A DNA stretch of 64,000 nt from Croceivirga sp. (GTDB lineage Bacteria; Bacteroidota; Bacteroidia; Flavobacteriales; Flavobacteriaceae): assembly GCA_028284285.1 (NCBI GenBank), contig JANQSA010000062.1, forward strand, positions 62,001-126,000, written 5' to 3'. This document shows, piece after piece, positions 34,960 to 44,341 of this stretch. Below the pieces are notes generated by a model. The model saw nothing but the letters and a program-made list of their open reading frames with translations, did not search any database and was not told the DNA's origin. A program made the position numbers and the translations under genes. Each line of letters starts with the position of its first letter. Position 1 is the first letter of the stretch.

Positions 34960-37900
34960 ATGAAGCTGTCCATTATGCTATCCCTTACAGGGATGCTCCT
35001 AGGTTTAAATCCCGGATTTTCTCAAAAAAACACTTATGCCGATGCCTTAAAATCCTATGAATGGCGGGCTATTGGCCCGGCTAATATGGGGGGTAGGGTC
35101 ACGGATATCGATGGGATCCCGGGCGATCCCAGTACCTTCTACGTTTCCGGCGCTGACGGCGGTATTTTTAAGACCACCAATGGCGGGATCCACTTTGAGC
35201 CCATTTTTGAAGGGCAACGGGCGTATTCTATCGGCGCATTGACCATAGCCCCTTCTGATCCCAATATCCTTTGGGTAGGAACGGGAGAAGGTGACCCTAG
35301 AAATAGCGTGGGCTATGGCTGGGGCGTGTATCGCTCCGTAGATGCGGGGAAGAACTGGGTACATCTTGGTTTAAAGGAAACCGAACGTATCAAGCGGATT
35401 GTGGTGGATCCCAATGATCCCGATGTAGCCTGTGTTTGTGCATTGGGAAAGGAATGGGGCCCAAATCCGGAACGGGGAGTGTTCAAAACCACTGACGGAG
35501 GTAAAAGCTGGAAGAAAATACTGTATATCGACGAAGATACGGGCTGTGCGGATATCGCCATGGAGTTAAGCAATCCCCGGATTATGTATGCGGGTATGTG
35601 GACGTTCCGGAGAAAACCCTGGCGTTTTGATGATGGCGGAAAGAACACCGCCATCTATCGTACCATGGATGGAGGAGAAACCTGGGAAAAGATCATGAAA
35701 GGCCTCCCTGAGACCCCAATGGCCCGTCCCGGGATCCATATTGCGAAGAGTAAGCCAAATATCATCTACCTGATGACGGAATTTCAGGGTGGGGGCACCG
35801 CCTTCCGGTCCGAAGATCGCGGGGAGAATTGGGTGATGGTGAATGATGATCCCAATATCAACTTTCGTCCTTTCTATTACAGTGATGTACGTGTAGATCC
35901 GAATAACCCGGACATTTTGTTTTCCATCTCCGGCCGGCTCAGCCGCTCCAAGGACGGAGGGAAAACCTGGGAACGGATTGCCAACACGGTACATGGAGAC
36001 CACCAGGCGCTTTGGATAGACCCTTCCAATTCCAACCGTATCCTGAACGGCAGCGATGGCGGCTATCAGGTGTCATACGACGGTGGGGACAGTTGGGAGA
36101 TCATCAACAATGTGGAGTTGTCGCAATTCTACCAGATCTTTATCGACAACAAAGACCCCTATAATGTATACGGAGGTTTACAGGATAACGGTACCTGGGT
36201 AGGCCCCAGTAATTCCCTGTATTCGGCTGGTATACTGAAACGGCATTGGAAGGGATTGGCCTATGGCGATGGCTACTTTGCCGTACCCATTCCCGGCAGT
36301 GAACATGAAGTATATGCCAATCTGCAAGGCGGGGTGATCTTTCATGTGGATTCCCGTCATGGCAATGTCCGGAACATCCATCCCTATCCCAAGATCATTG
36401 GTTCTGCGGGTGATGCGATAGAAGACCATAAGTACCGTTTCAATTGGGATTCGCCCATTCTCATTTCGCCCCATGACCCCAATACCGTCTACTTTGGAGG
36501 GAATGTGGTCTTTAAATCGACAGATAGGGGGCATAGCTGGGAAGAGATCAGTGGGGATCTCACCACTAATGACAAATCCAAACAAAAGACCTCCGGAGGA
36601 GAGATCTACCAGGACAATACCGCCGCAGAATTCCATTGTTCTATTCTGTATATCGATGAATCCTCGGTGGAAAAAGGGGTGATCTGGGTCGGTACGGATG
36701 ATGGGAATGTGCAGCTCACCCGGGATGGGGGAGCCACCTGGACCAAACTCAACGACCGGATCAAGGGCTTACCGGAATTTGCCTGGGTGGCCAAGATCCA
36801 TGCTTCTGAGCACGATGCAGGGACCGCTTTTGTAACGGTGGATCAGCATCGCTCGGATGACTTCCGGCCGCATGCCTTTATGACCACCGACTATGGCCAG
36901 AGCTGGACCAGGATCACCAATGGACTGCCCCAGGACGATTATGTAAAGGTAGTGCGTCAGGACCCAATAAATCCTAATCTCCTGTATGCCGGGATGGAAC
37001 ACGGCATTTTTGCCAGTTGGGACAAAGGGAAATCCTGGACCAAGATCAATAATAACCTGCCCAATGTATCGGTAAGAGACCTTAGAATTCAGGCCCGGGA
37101 CCGGGATCTGATCGTAGGGACCCACGGAAGAGGGGCCTGGATCTTAGACGATATCCGCCCGTTACAGGAGATGGGCGATACCGAAGGCAAAGCCACGCAT
37201 CTGTTCCCGGTACGGAGAGCCACCTTATGGCATATGTTCTGGCGACTGGAAAACCTGGGAGACAGACACTACAAGGCCAAAAACCCGGACTATGGCGCCA
37301 ACATCAACTTCTATTTGGCCGAGGGGAAAAAGGAAACGGCTACGGTGGAGATCCTGGACGGTTCCGGAGCGGTGATCCGAACGCTAAAAGATACTACGAT
37401 AACCAAGGGAGTAAACCGTATGGTTTGGGATCTGGGGCATGAGGCCGCGACCCAAATGGAAGGCGCTCCGGGCGGAGGTTTTTTCTCCGGCCGGATGCAT
37501 CCGTTCGTTGCCCCGGGAAGCTATATCGCCCGACTCAAGGTACAAGATGCTGTTCTGGAAACCCCCATCGAAGTGCGGGCCGATCCCCGGATAGAGCTAT
37601 CGGCGGAAGGCTATGCCGCCAGGACGAAAACGTTGTTGGCGCTTCGGGAGCTGTTATCGCAAACGAATGTGTTGATCAATAGCACGAACACTTACAAAGA
37701 ACAACTAGGGGCCTTGCATAAAAAAGTAAAACACAATAAAGGCCAGGATGCCGATGGCAGCTTATCAGCAGATATTAAAAAGGCGATGCAACGCATCGCT
37801 GAATTCCGGGACGACATTTTAAAACGTCCCCCGCCGGATATAACCTACAGGCAGCGGCCGCGCTTACGGGAGGAGATCCGTTCGCTGATGAGGGCGATCA

Positions 37901-38064
37901 ACGGAGCCGTAGCCACGCCCACCCAACCCCAGCTGGCGCGGCTGGAGCAGTTGAAAGGCGAAGTAAGTGCCGCACGAAGTACGCTCAACAGTATTCGCAA
38001 CACCGTTATCCAGGGGATCAATGAGAAAACGAAAACGCTACCTCAGATTTCGGTGGGGGAGTAA
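34960..38064 (+). CDS. VPS10/sortilin-like beta-propeller protein (second copy)
   Basis: A 1034-residue secreted protein with a signal peptide (SLTGMLLGLNPGFSQ). It has the same plan as the protein at 20769: RAIGPANMGGRVTDIDGIPG, GGIFKTTNGGIHFEPIFEG, GVFKTTDGGKSWKKIL, HGDHQALWIDPSNSNRILNG, then a C-terminal beta-sandwich and a helical tail, but without the Lys/Glu-rich insert. The gene is noticeably G/C-richer than its neighbours, with frequent CGG and CCG codons. Function unproven; annotated as glycosyl hydrolase or sortilin. No S9 peptidase or DUF2490 gene follows this copy. Confidence 0.88.
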   Translation: MKLSIMLSLTGMLLGLNPGFSQKNTYADALKSYEWRAIGPANMGGRVTDIDGIPGDPSTFYVSGADGGIFKTTNGGIHFEPIFEGQRAYSIGALTIAPSDPNILWVGTGEGDPRNSVGYGWGVYRSVDAGKNWVHLGLKETERIKRIVVDPNDPDVACVCALGKEWGPNPERGVFKTTDGGKSWKKILYIDEDTGCADIAMELSNPRIMYAGMWTFRRKPWRFDDGGKNTAIYRTMDGGETWEKIMKGLPETPMARPGIHIAKSKPNIIYLMTEFQGGGTAFRSEDRGENWVMVNDDPNINFRPFYYSDVRVDPNNPDILFSISGRLSRSKDGGKTWERIANTVHGDHQALWIDPSNSNRILNGSDGGYQVSYDGGDSWEIINNVELSQFYQIFIDNKDPYNVYGGLQDNGTWVGPSNSLYSAGILKRHWKGLAYGDGYFAVPIPGSEHEVYANLQGGVIFHVDSRHGNVRNIHPYPKIIGSAGDAIEDHKYRFNWDSPILISPHDPNTVYFGGNVVFKSTDRGHSWEEISGDLTTNDKSKQKTSGGEIYQDNTAAEFHCSILYIDESSVEKGVIWVGTDDGNVQLTRDGGATWTKLNDRIKGLPEFAWVAKIHASEHDAGTAFVTVDQHRSDDFRPHAFMTTDYGQSWTRITNGLPQDDYVKVVRQDPINPNLLYAGMEHGIFASWDKGKSWTKINNNLPNVSVRDLRIQARDRDLIVGTHGRGAWILDDIRPLQEMGDTEGKATHLFPVRRATLWHMFWRLENLGDRHYKAKNPDYGANINFYLAEGKKETATVEILDGSGAVIRTLKDTTITKGVNRMVWDLGHEAATQMEGAPGGGFFSGRMHPFVAPGSYIARLKVQDAVLETPIEVRADPRIELSAEGYAARTKTLLALRELLSQTNVLINSTNTYKEQLGALHKKVKHNKGQDADGSLSADIKKAMQRIAEFRDDILKRPPPDITYRQRPRLREEIRSLMRAINGAVATPTQPQLARLEQLKGEVSAARSTLNSIRNTVIQGINEKTKTLPQISVGE

Positions 38065-38106
38065 AAGAGGGTAGTTCGGCGTATCCTGGGGATATGATTA
38101 GTAATG

Positions 38107-38130
38107 ATATACAGTTGTTAGCCATTATAA
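38107..38130. repeat. intergenic element, right half only (cassette-type)
   Basis: ATATACAGTTGTTAGCC lies just before the gene at 38140. It matches the right end of the elements at 39482 and 45467 (ATAYACA...CGTT) but lacks the GCTAACAA left part. It marks the start of the accessory stretch. Confidence 0.35.
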
Positions 38131-38139
38131 AAAAAGAAA

Positions 38140-38931
38140 TTGGGACTGTTAGACAAAATATTCAAAAAGAAAGAAACTGTAACAGTTGAGTTCTATAACT
38201 CTAAAGATGGAAGTCTAATCGGTACTTCGGACATGCCTGTTTCTCAGCTTCCCGATACCTTTGAAGTAGCGACCACTATGAGTCTTCATGGTGAAGAATG
38301 GTCTGTTCAAGAAGCCATCCCTATGCGATCTGAGGAATTTCAAAAGAGCAAAAAGTTAACCCTCAGAATGAGCAAGATTGAATACATGAACCCTAATGAT
38401 CTCCTGTATTCACTACCAACTATCTCAAATGAACTTCCTGGAAGAACAGATGAAACGCCTTTTTCTGCCGAACCATTTTCAATTCAAGAGGATGATTGGC
38501 GGCAATTCGAGTTTCTTAGGAAGGAGTCTACACCTTTAATCGAAGTTGAGTGTTCTAAGATTGAGCAATTGAAGAAAGAATTCTCCAAAGAGGTTGATGA
38601 ATCTTTCACTGCTTACACGAATTGCCATGTGAGAGATGTTATCGGTTACCCGGGTTTGGATATTAAGCTATCCGAATTGACTCAGTTGCTTAATAGCGAG
38701 GAAATAGGAGGCTTAAAATTTCATGGTGATAGCGGTTTTGTGGAAGGTGGATTTTCAATCCCCACCGCATCTTCTGTCTTCTTCGGATTGGTAAAGAATG
38801 AAATTGTCCATGAACTTTGTATCGGCAATCTGACCGATGGAACAAGAAATGAAATACAGTCTATCCTACAAAGGTTCGACCTTCTATTTGTGAACTGGTA
38901 TCATGCTGAAGTGATTTCAAAAGATGATTGA
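38140..38931 (+). CDS. protein of unknown function upstream of kptA
   Basis: A 263-residue protein I do not recognise. It begins with a typical small amphipathic start (MGLLDKIFKKKE) read from TTG, since no ATG lies in frame nearby. It has no signal peptide or membrane segment; the centre is acidic and probably helical (SKIEQLKKEFSKEVDE), and the C-terminal half has a beta-rich part GGLKFHGDSGFVEGGFSIPT. Its end overlaps the kptA start by 8 bases, so the two are translated together and a functional link to RNA or NAD-dependent chemistry is possible but unproven. Confidence 0.75.
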   Translation: MGLLDKIFKKKETVTVEFYNSKDGSLIGTSDMPVSQLPDTFEVATTMSLHGEEWSVQEAIPMRSEEFQKSKKLTLRMSKIEYMNPNDLLYSLPTISNELPGRTDETPFSAEPFSIQEDDWRQFEFLRKESTPLIEVECSKIEQLKKEFSKEVDESFTAYTNCHVRDVIGYPGLDIKLSELTQLLNSEEIGGLKFHGDSGFVEGGFSIPTASSVFFGLVKNEIVHELCIGNLTDGTRNEIQSILQRFDLLFVNWYHAEVISKDD

Positions 38932-39484
38932 ATACAAACGAAATATTCGAATCAGCAAATTCCTCAGTCTTGTTCTCCGTCATGCTCCTGAGAAAATTGG
39001 AATCAAACTAGATGATGCAGGATGGACGCTTATTGACGAGCTTGTTGACAAAATGAACTCTTCTGGTCAAAAAATTAATAGACAAGTTCTTCAACACATT
39101 GTAGCGACCAACAACAAGAAGCGATTTGCGATAAGCGAGGACGGACAGATGATTCGGGCTAACCAAGGACACTCAATCAAAGTCAAGCATGGTTATAAGT
39201 CAAAAACACCTCCTTCCAAGCTCTTCCATGGAACTGCCCTTAGAAATATGGAGAGTATTCTCAAATCAGGTCTCGATAAAAGAAACAGACATCACGTGCA
39301 TCTAAGCGGTGATTTCGAGACGGCAATAGCCGTGGGTAAGAGACATGGCAAGCCAATAGTATTTAATGTCGATTCAGGTCAAATGTATGCAGACAGGATG
39401 GAGTTCTATCAATCTGAAAACGGAGTTTGGCTGACTGAAAAGGTGCCACCGAAATATCTGATAATGAATAAAGACAATAGCTAA
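38924..39484 (+). CDS. kptA: RNA 2'-phosphotransferase (Tpt1/KptA family)
   Basis: An NAD-dependent enzyme that removes a 2'-phosphate from RNA, making ADP-ribose cyclic phosphate. All main family features are present in 186 residues: LSLVLRHAPEKIGIKLDDAG, NNKKRFAISEDGQMIRANQG, LFHGTALRNMESILKSG, RHHVHLSGDFETAIAVGKRH and SENGVWLTEKVPPKYL, so it should be active. Bacteria lack the tRNA-splicing step that yields 2'-phosphates in yeast, so the natural substrate is open. It overlaps the preceding unknown gene by 8 bases and is followed by a cassette-type element. Confidence 0.93.
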   Translation: MIEYKRNIRISKFLSLVLRHAPEKIGIKLDDAGWTLIDELVDKMNSSGQKINRQVLQHIVATNNKKRFAISEDGQMIRANQGHSIKVKHGYKSKTPPSKLFHGTALRNMESILKSGLDKRNRHHVHLSGDFETAIAVGKRHGKPIVFNVDSGQMYADRMEFYQSENGVWLTEKVPPKYLIMNKDNS

Positions 39485-39552
39485 CAAGGTATATAATGCA
39501 TAGCTTCCTGACGTCAGCTACGACACCATATACAAACCGTTGTAGACCCCTT
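39482..39552. repeat. intergenic bulged-hairpin element (GCTAACAA...CCGTTGTAG)
   Basis: Starts with CTAACAAGG at the kptA stop codon and ends with CCGTTGTAG a few bases before the next ATG. The outer arms pair with bulges (CTA/TAG, CAA/TTG, GG/CC), then GTATAT/ATATAC pair, with the palindrome CTGACGTCAG inside. The layout resembles integron attC folding, though the canonical core GTTRRRY is not matched. Confidence 0.5.
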
Positions 39553-39918
39553 ATGAAAATGAATCATACAATACTAATCTTCTTATTATTTTCCTTTTTT
39601 TGTAAAGCTCAACAAAACTCTGAACCGATTGAGATTTATGAAAAACACAAATCAAAAGGGAATTTCTACATCGGAGGTGATGAGTTGGAATTGCATGAAA
39701 ACAATCGCTTTGTGTTTCGTCATATGACCCACAGCCTATTGAATGAGGATTTTGGTTCATGGCGTAGAGTCGATAATTATTTGACCATAAAAATTGACTC
39801 AACAACTGGTTTTATATTCGGAGACGGAGTAATTGAATTTATGGTTCGCAAAAATAAGCTGATTGAGATTGAAAATGGGAGAAGAAATGGAGGGTGGAAC
39901 TTGAAAAGGCGGAAATAG
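39553..39918 (+). CDS. small secreted protein of unknown function
   Basis: A 121-residue exported protein with signal peptide ILIFLLFSFFCKAQ. The mature part is beta-rich and short (FYIGGDELELHENNRFVFRH, FGSWRRVDNYLTIKI), the rhythm of small lipocalin-like or single-domain sandwich proteins. No family is recognised. ATG 39553 is chosen because it starts the signal peptide; 39559 is also possible. Confidence 0.65.
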   Translation: MKMNHTILIFLLFSFFCKAQQNSEPIEIYEKHKSKGNFYIGGDELELHENNRFVFRHMTHSLLNEDFGSWRRVDNYLTIKIDSTTGFIFGDGVIEFMVRKNKLIEIENGRRNGGWNLKRRK

Positions 39919-40079
39919 AAAACGCTCTTCAACGATTGCTGTAATTCGTTATGGTTTAGTACCACACTAACCCACCCGAACGGGGGCGGGAATAAAAGTA
40001 ATAATCAATGGCTCATTTGCCAGTGGATGATTCCACAGCGCAACTATAGCTGAGCCTTTGTATGTAATATTGTATTGAT

Positions 40080-40646
40080 ATGGAAACCAAAGATATATTG
40101 TCCTTTAGTATCTCAATAATAAGCACAATCATTGCGATCTATGCTTTAATTGTAAGTCATAGGGCATCGAAAAAAGCGGCAAAAATTGAGTCATCTAATA
40201 TTCTTAGTGAAATTCACGACAAGATTCGGAATGGCAGACAGGCCATGCGGGATATATTTGACATATGGCTGAAAGAAAAGAACAAAAGAATTTCACCTGA
40301 TGAATTGCTGTTGGAAGAAAACAACAATGAGAAGGAGGATTTTATAAAGTATTACAATAAGAATTTCCACAGAAGTCCATCGGGTAAATTAGCAAAAAAT
40401 CAAAGCGATGAAATTCATCAATACCTTCACCAGGTTCATCACCTTTGGGAAAGGTATGAGAACAAGGAATTCGCCAAAGAGGCCATAATGACAAAGTTCA
40501 AAGTAGCCATTAAAATGGACAAAACACTTTTGCAGTTATTTCTTGAAGCACATTGGAGGGAACATAAAGTACATGAAAAACCTCTTAGGAATAGATTTTG
40601 GAGTAATGTTCCAAAATTTATTGAAGAGGTTGATAAGTTGGATTAA
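40080..40646 (+). CDS. single-pass membrane protein of unknown function
   Basis: A 188-residue protein with one N-terminal membrane segment (ILSFSISIISTIIAIYALIV) followed by a charged, helical cytoplasmic part (KIRNGRQAMRDIFDIWLKEK, QSDEIHQYLHQVHHLWERYE). This architecture is common in small accessory genes with no known role. The preceding 161 bases hold a GC-rich hairpin (CCCACCCG ... GGGGCGGG near 39971-39990) and no gene. Confidence 0.65.
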   Translation: METKDILSFSISIISTIIAIYALIVSHRASKKAAKIESSNILSEIHDKIRNGRQAMRDIFDIWLKEKNKRISPDELLLEENNNEKEDFIKYYNKNFHRSPSGKLAKNQSDEIHQYLHQVHHLWERYENKEFAKEAIMTKFKVAIKMDKTLLQLFLEAHWREHKVHEKPLRNRFWSNVPKFIEEVDKLD

Positions 40647-40843
40647 AATAGTAACAATACTACACACAGCAACGCCCATTATCCATCTGGATTTTGATAT
40701 AAAAACTAACTCTCCTAACTTTAAGGTACTAAACGGGTTCCTGAATGATTTGAGCGGTGTCCGGCCATACTCGAGATTCCAGAAAGATGATTAATCGAAG
40801 AAAAGAAATATCATTTCTCTATAAAGATATCCAAAGCACACGC

Positions 40844-40881
40844 CACAATACAAAGGGGTCGTAGCGAGGGTCTTTGTTGTG
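40844..40881. repeat. bulged inverted repeat before the gene at 40905
   Basis: CACAA-TA-CAAAG (40844-40855) pairs with CTTTGTTGTG (40872-40881) as a 10-bp stem with a 2-base bulge (TA) on one arm and a 16-base loop. The one-sided bulge resembles the extra-helical bases of attC-like hairpins seen in the neighbouring elements. Confidence 0.45.
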
Positions 40882-40904
40882 ATGAAAAATTGAAAAAAAG
40901 TCTA

Positions 40905-41447
40905 ATGAGTGATGAATTAAACAAAGAATTGTATACTCAGCTTAAAGATGAATACAAGCAATATGGTTTTTATGTTCAAACACTGACTAAAATGAAGTTT
41001 ATTGCGATTTCGGCTCTTATCTCTTTTTTTATAGTAAATCAGGTTGCTTTTGATTTAATTAAAGACAATATGGAATTAGTATCCATTGGAATACTTTTAA
41101 TTCCAATAGTCTCTTTCTTTATAGATTTAAAAATATTAGAAGTAACTCTACATATTCGTTCCATATCACTATTTTTAGCTGACAAATTCAGTAATAATTC
41201 TTTTATTGGTGAGTGGGAAAAACATGTGTGGTCAAAAAATTTTATTGTAATAAGTAGAACCTATTTGACGTTATTCTCGTCTGCCGGAATTAGTTTCATT
41301 ATTCTTTGGTCATCACTTATTCTTGTTGGATTTTATTTGACCACCGAATGGAGGACGTATTGTCTAGTTGGAGGAATTCTCTTCTCTATTGGCGGAATAC
41401 TTTTCAGTTCTATATTCTTTAGAAATATTTGGACTAACCAACATTAA
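40905..41447 (+). CDS. multi-pass membrane protein of unknown function
   Basis: A 180-residue protein with about four transmembrane helices in two pairs (IAISALISFFIVNQVAF, LVSIGILLIPIVSFFI, LFSSAGISFIILWSSLILVG, LVGGILFSIGGILFSSIFF). No family recognised; a general resemblance to small membrane proteins of accessory regions only. ATG 40905 is preferred to TTG 40890. It is A/T-rich like its neighbours. Confidence 0.68.
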   Translation: MSDELNKELYTQLKDEYKQYGFYVQTLTKMKFIAISALISFFIVNQVAFDLIKDNMELVSIGILLIPIVSFFIDLKILEVTLHIRSISLFLADKFSNNSFIGEWEKHVWSKNFIVISRTYLTLFSSAGISFIILWSSLILVGFYLTTEWRTYCLVGGILFSIGGILFSSIFFRNIWTNQH

Positions 41448-41448
41448 A

Positions 41449-41473
41449 TAACAACACATAACAACCGTTGTAG
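41449..41473. repeat. minimal intergenic element (TAACAA...CCGTTGTAG)
   Basis: A 25-base element right after the preceding stop codon: TAACAA at 41449-41454 and CCGTTGTAG at 41465-41473, the same two ends as the 71-base element at 39482 with most of the middle missing. ACAAC and GTTGT also pair within it. The remaining bases to 41765 hold no supported gene. Confidence 0.5.
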
Positions 41474-41765
41474 TTTATCACAGCTCAATTGCTTCACCAG
41501 TTCGCACTTTGTGTCGGTGTCATAATCGGAAATCATTGTGATTTACCATCTTCAGTTTTCGGCAGAACGATAGTTGAGCACTATTCTGTAACGAAACTAT
41601 TGCCAAAACCATTAGCACAATTCAAACATTGTACAATACCCTGCATTGCTACTCATCGGGAGGGTAGTATACGAATTCCTCTGGCGTGGTTTAGATAAAA
41701 TAAAAACGATACTTAGGTTGGATGCAATTCCTTAACTTAACCATCGAAACCTTACAACAGTGATC

Positions 41766-43697
41766 ATGAGAAAGATTTTACTACTAACCCTTTGTAACAC
41801 CTTTGTAATAACTTTTGGCTTCAGCCAATCTAAAGTAATGACGCCAGAACAGCTCATAGAATTGAACAGAGTTTCTGCTGTGGGCCTAAGCAGTGACGGG
41901 CAGCAGGTAATTTATAAAACATCAACTTTTGATTTAAAGACGAATACGCGCTCCAGTAAAACCTATTCAGTTGCTGTAGATGGTGGGAATCTGAAGCTTT
42001 TGGATGAAGTGGGGAAGCAGGTGAAGGATAAAAACGTATCCCCTGACGGAAAATGGAAGTTAGTTCCCAAAGAAGTGAAAGTCCAGAAAGTAAGCGGTAC
42101 TGATCACTATACTGATGTCCCCAATTCAAATGTTTACATCTACGATCAACTCAACTACAGACACTGGGACACCTGGGAAGATGGCTCCTATAGCCATATA
42201 TTTTTACAATCTGCAACCGATACCCTGGATAGCGGCATTGACCTGATGGAAGGGAAACCCTTTGATTGTCCGCAGAAACCCTTTGGCGGTGATGAAGATT
42301 ATATATGGGGTCCCGATTCTAAAAAAGTGTTGTATGTTACTAAAAAACTAGCCGGCACCGAATATGCGGTCAGCACTAATTCGGATATCTATGCGTACGA
42401 TCTGGCAACAAAGCAAACCACCAACCTTACCGAAAATAACAAGGGGTATGATACACATCCCGCATTTTCGTCCAAAGGCACCCTCGCCTGGTTGCAAATG
42501 GAAAGAGACGGTTATGAATCTGATAAGAATGATATCGTTGTCAGGTTACCTGAAGGAGACGTGAACCTCACTAAAGATTGGGACGGTACGGTCTACGGGT
42601 TTATTTGGAGTGAAGATGGCTCAAAAATCTATTATAACGCTCCGGTGAGTGGAACCGTTCATGTCTTTCAAATCGACGTTCCGGCGGGAAAGAAAACCGG
42701 GTCAGCGCCTAAACAAATTTCTGAAGGTCAATTTGATGTAAATGGTATTATAGGGCAAAGCGGGAATCATTTAATTGTGTATAGACGAGATATGAATCAC
42801 GCTACCGAGATTTATAATCTGAATATCGCAACCGGGAAAATGAAACAATTGTCTGAAGCAAATAACGACATATATGAAGACATCAAAATGTCCAAAATAG
42901 AAAAGCGGATGGTCAAAACAACCGATGGAAAGGATATGGTTACCTGGGTGATCTATCCACCGGATTTTGACCCTGCCAAAAAATATCCCACACTGTTGTA
43001 TTGTCAGGGTGGACCTCAGGGGGCTTTGTCTCAGTTTTATTCATTCCGATGGAACTTTCAATTGATGGCGGCAAACGGTTACATCATTGTTGCCCCCAAC
43101 AGAAGAGGTATGCCTGGTTACGGTGTCGAATGGAATGAACAGATATCAAAAGATTACGGTGGACAAAATATGAAGGATTACCTCTCCGCGATTGATGATG
43201 TGGCCAAAGAACCCTATGTGGATACCGATAGATTGGGTTGCATTGGAGCAAGTTATGGGGGATACTCTGTTTTTTATCTGGCTTCAAGACATGAAGGTAG
43301 GTTTCAATCCTTTATTTCCCACGATGGCATTTTCAATTGGCGATCCATGTATGGCACCACCGAAGAATTATTTTTTGTGAATTGGGATCTTGGAGGACCG
43401 TATTGGGATAAAGAAAATGCTGCTGCTCAAAGATCGTATACCGAATTTAACCCAATAAATTTTGTGGATAAATGGGATACCCCCATCCTGATTATTCAGG
43501 GAGGAAAAGATTTTAGGGTGCCCATTGGACAGGGATTAGAAGCTTTTCAGGCGGCACAACTGCAAGGTATACCATCAAGGCTTTTGTTTTTCCCGGAAGA
43601 AAACCACTGGGTGCTTTCGGCCCAAAACAGCTTGGTCTGGCAAAGGGAATTCTATAAATGGTTGGAAGAGACCGTAAAGAATGTCAAAAATAAATAG
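41766..43697 (+). CDS. S9-family serine peptidase, exported
   Basis: A 643-residue peptidase with a signal peptide (LLLTLCNTFVITFGFSQ). Propeller residues run to about 390; the hydrolase domain has YCQGGPQGALSQF, nucleophile Ser in LGCIGASYGGYSVFYL, Asp in IIQGGKDFRVPI and His in FFPEENHWVL. It is a dipeptidyl-peptidase/acylaminoacyl-peptidase-type enzyme, probably periplasmic. Unlike the S9 gene at 18841 it has no lipobox and no VPS10 or DUF2490 partner. ATG 41766 is preferred over GTG 41760. Confidence 0.93.
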   Translation: MRKILLLTLCNTFVITFGFSQSKVMTPEQLIELNRVSAVGLSSDGQQVIYKTSTFDLKTNTRSSKTYSVAVDGGNLKLLDEVGKQVKDKNVSPDGKWKLVPKEVKVQKVSGTDHYTDVPNSNVYIYDQLNYRHWDTWEDGSYSHIFLQSATDTLDSGIDLMEGKPFDCPQKPFGGDEDYIWGPDSKKVLYVTKKLAGTEYAVSTNSDIYAYDLATKQTTNLTENNKGYDTHPAFSSKGTLAWLQMERDGYESDKNDIVVRLPEGDVNLTKDWDGTVYGFIWSEDGSKIYYNAPVSGTVHVFQIDVPAGKKTGSAPKQISEGQFDVNGIIGQSGNHLIVYRRDMNHATEIYNLNIATGKMKQLSEANNDIYEDIKMSKIEKRMVKTTDGKDMVTWVIYPPDFDPAKKYPTLLYCQGGPQGALSQFYSFRWNFQLMAANGYIIVAPNRRGMPGYGVEWNEQISKDYGGQNMKDYLSAIDDVAKEPYVDTDRLGCIGASYGGYSVFYLASRHEGRFQSFISHDGIFNWRSMYGTTEELFFVNWDLGGPYWDKENAAAQRSYTEFNPINFVDKWDTPILIIQGGKDFRVPIGQGLEAFQAAQLQGIPSRLLFFPEENHWVLSAQNSLVWQREFYKWLEETVKNVKNK

Positions 43698-43777
43698 CGG
43701 TAAATAGGCCGGTTGGCTATGGGTTGTGGTCATACTCCGCAAAAAATTCTCCGGTGTAGTACATTAAAAAGAAAAAT

Positions 43778-44305
43778 ATGACCCTTGAAGAAAGACTTAT
43801 CAAATTATTTGGCTTGAATGAAAAGACATGGTTAAACCATGCCACTGCAGCAAGTGTCATCACCCGTGGATTAATTCCACCGATGATAACCCTTGCTGCA
43901 CTTTCAAGGGTTTGGATAGGTCATTGGTGGTGGGCAGCTTTTGCCATAATTGCAGTTTGGACATTCCTAAATACCCGAATTTTTCCAAAATCAAAAAGCT
44001 ATGATAACTGGTATGGGCGTGGTGCCTTTGGAGAACGGGTCTATGCAGCTCGGAAAAAGGTTCCTATCCCTAAACATCACGAATCGTTTGCGAAAGGACT
44101 CACAGTTTTGAATGTTGTTTTCAGTATTACTTGGATATATGGATTGATTTCCCTCAATTACGAACTGGCTATTACAGGGACATTCCTCCAACTCACTGCA
44201 AAGTTTTGGTTTATCGACAGAATGGTTTGGTTATTTAATGACATGTATGATCATCCGGAATATTTAGATTTAAAAGCAATTATTGAAGGAGAGATACCCG
44301 ATTGA
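43778..44305 (+). CDS. membrane protein of DUF6653 type
   Basis: A 175-residue membrane protein with about four helices. Conserved-looking polar motifs lie between them (TRGLIPPMITLAALSRVWIG, AVWTFLNTRIFPKSKSYDNW, GERVYAARKKVPIPKHHESF, KFWFIDRMVWLFNDM). These fit the DUF6653 family as I remember it; no function is known. It starts 80 bases after the S9 peptidase and is followed by a long cassette-type element. Confidence 0.72.
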   Translation: MTLEERLIKLFGLNEKTWLNHATAASVITRGLIPPMITLAALSRVWIGHWWWAAFAIIAVWTFLNTRIFPKSKSYDNWYGRGAFGERVYAARKKVPIPKHHESFAKGLTVLNVVFSITWIYGLISLNYELAITGTFLQLTAKFWFIDRMVWLFNDMYDHPEYLDLKAIIEGEIPD

Positions 44306-44341
44306 GTATTTTTCAAATGATGACGAAAGAATAGAAAGCGT

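Noticed and set aside
38140-39484. Toxin-antitoxin module formed by the unknown gene and kptA
   Set aside because: KptA is an RNA-repair-type enzyme with full active site, and the 263-aa partner has no antitoxin features; coupling alone is not enough.
40543-40794. Overlapping frame at the end of the gene at 40080
   Set aside because: Overlaps the better-supported upstream gene by about 100 bases and has no recognisable features.
41489-41698. 69-codon frame after the membrane protein at 40905
   Set aside because: No ATG context, no hydrophobic or domain pattern; lies in sequence that looks like a degraded intergenic element.
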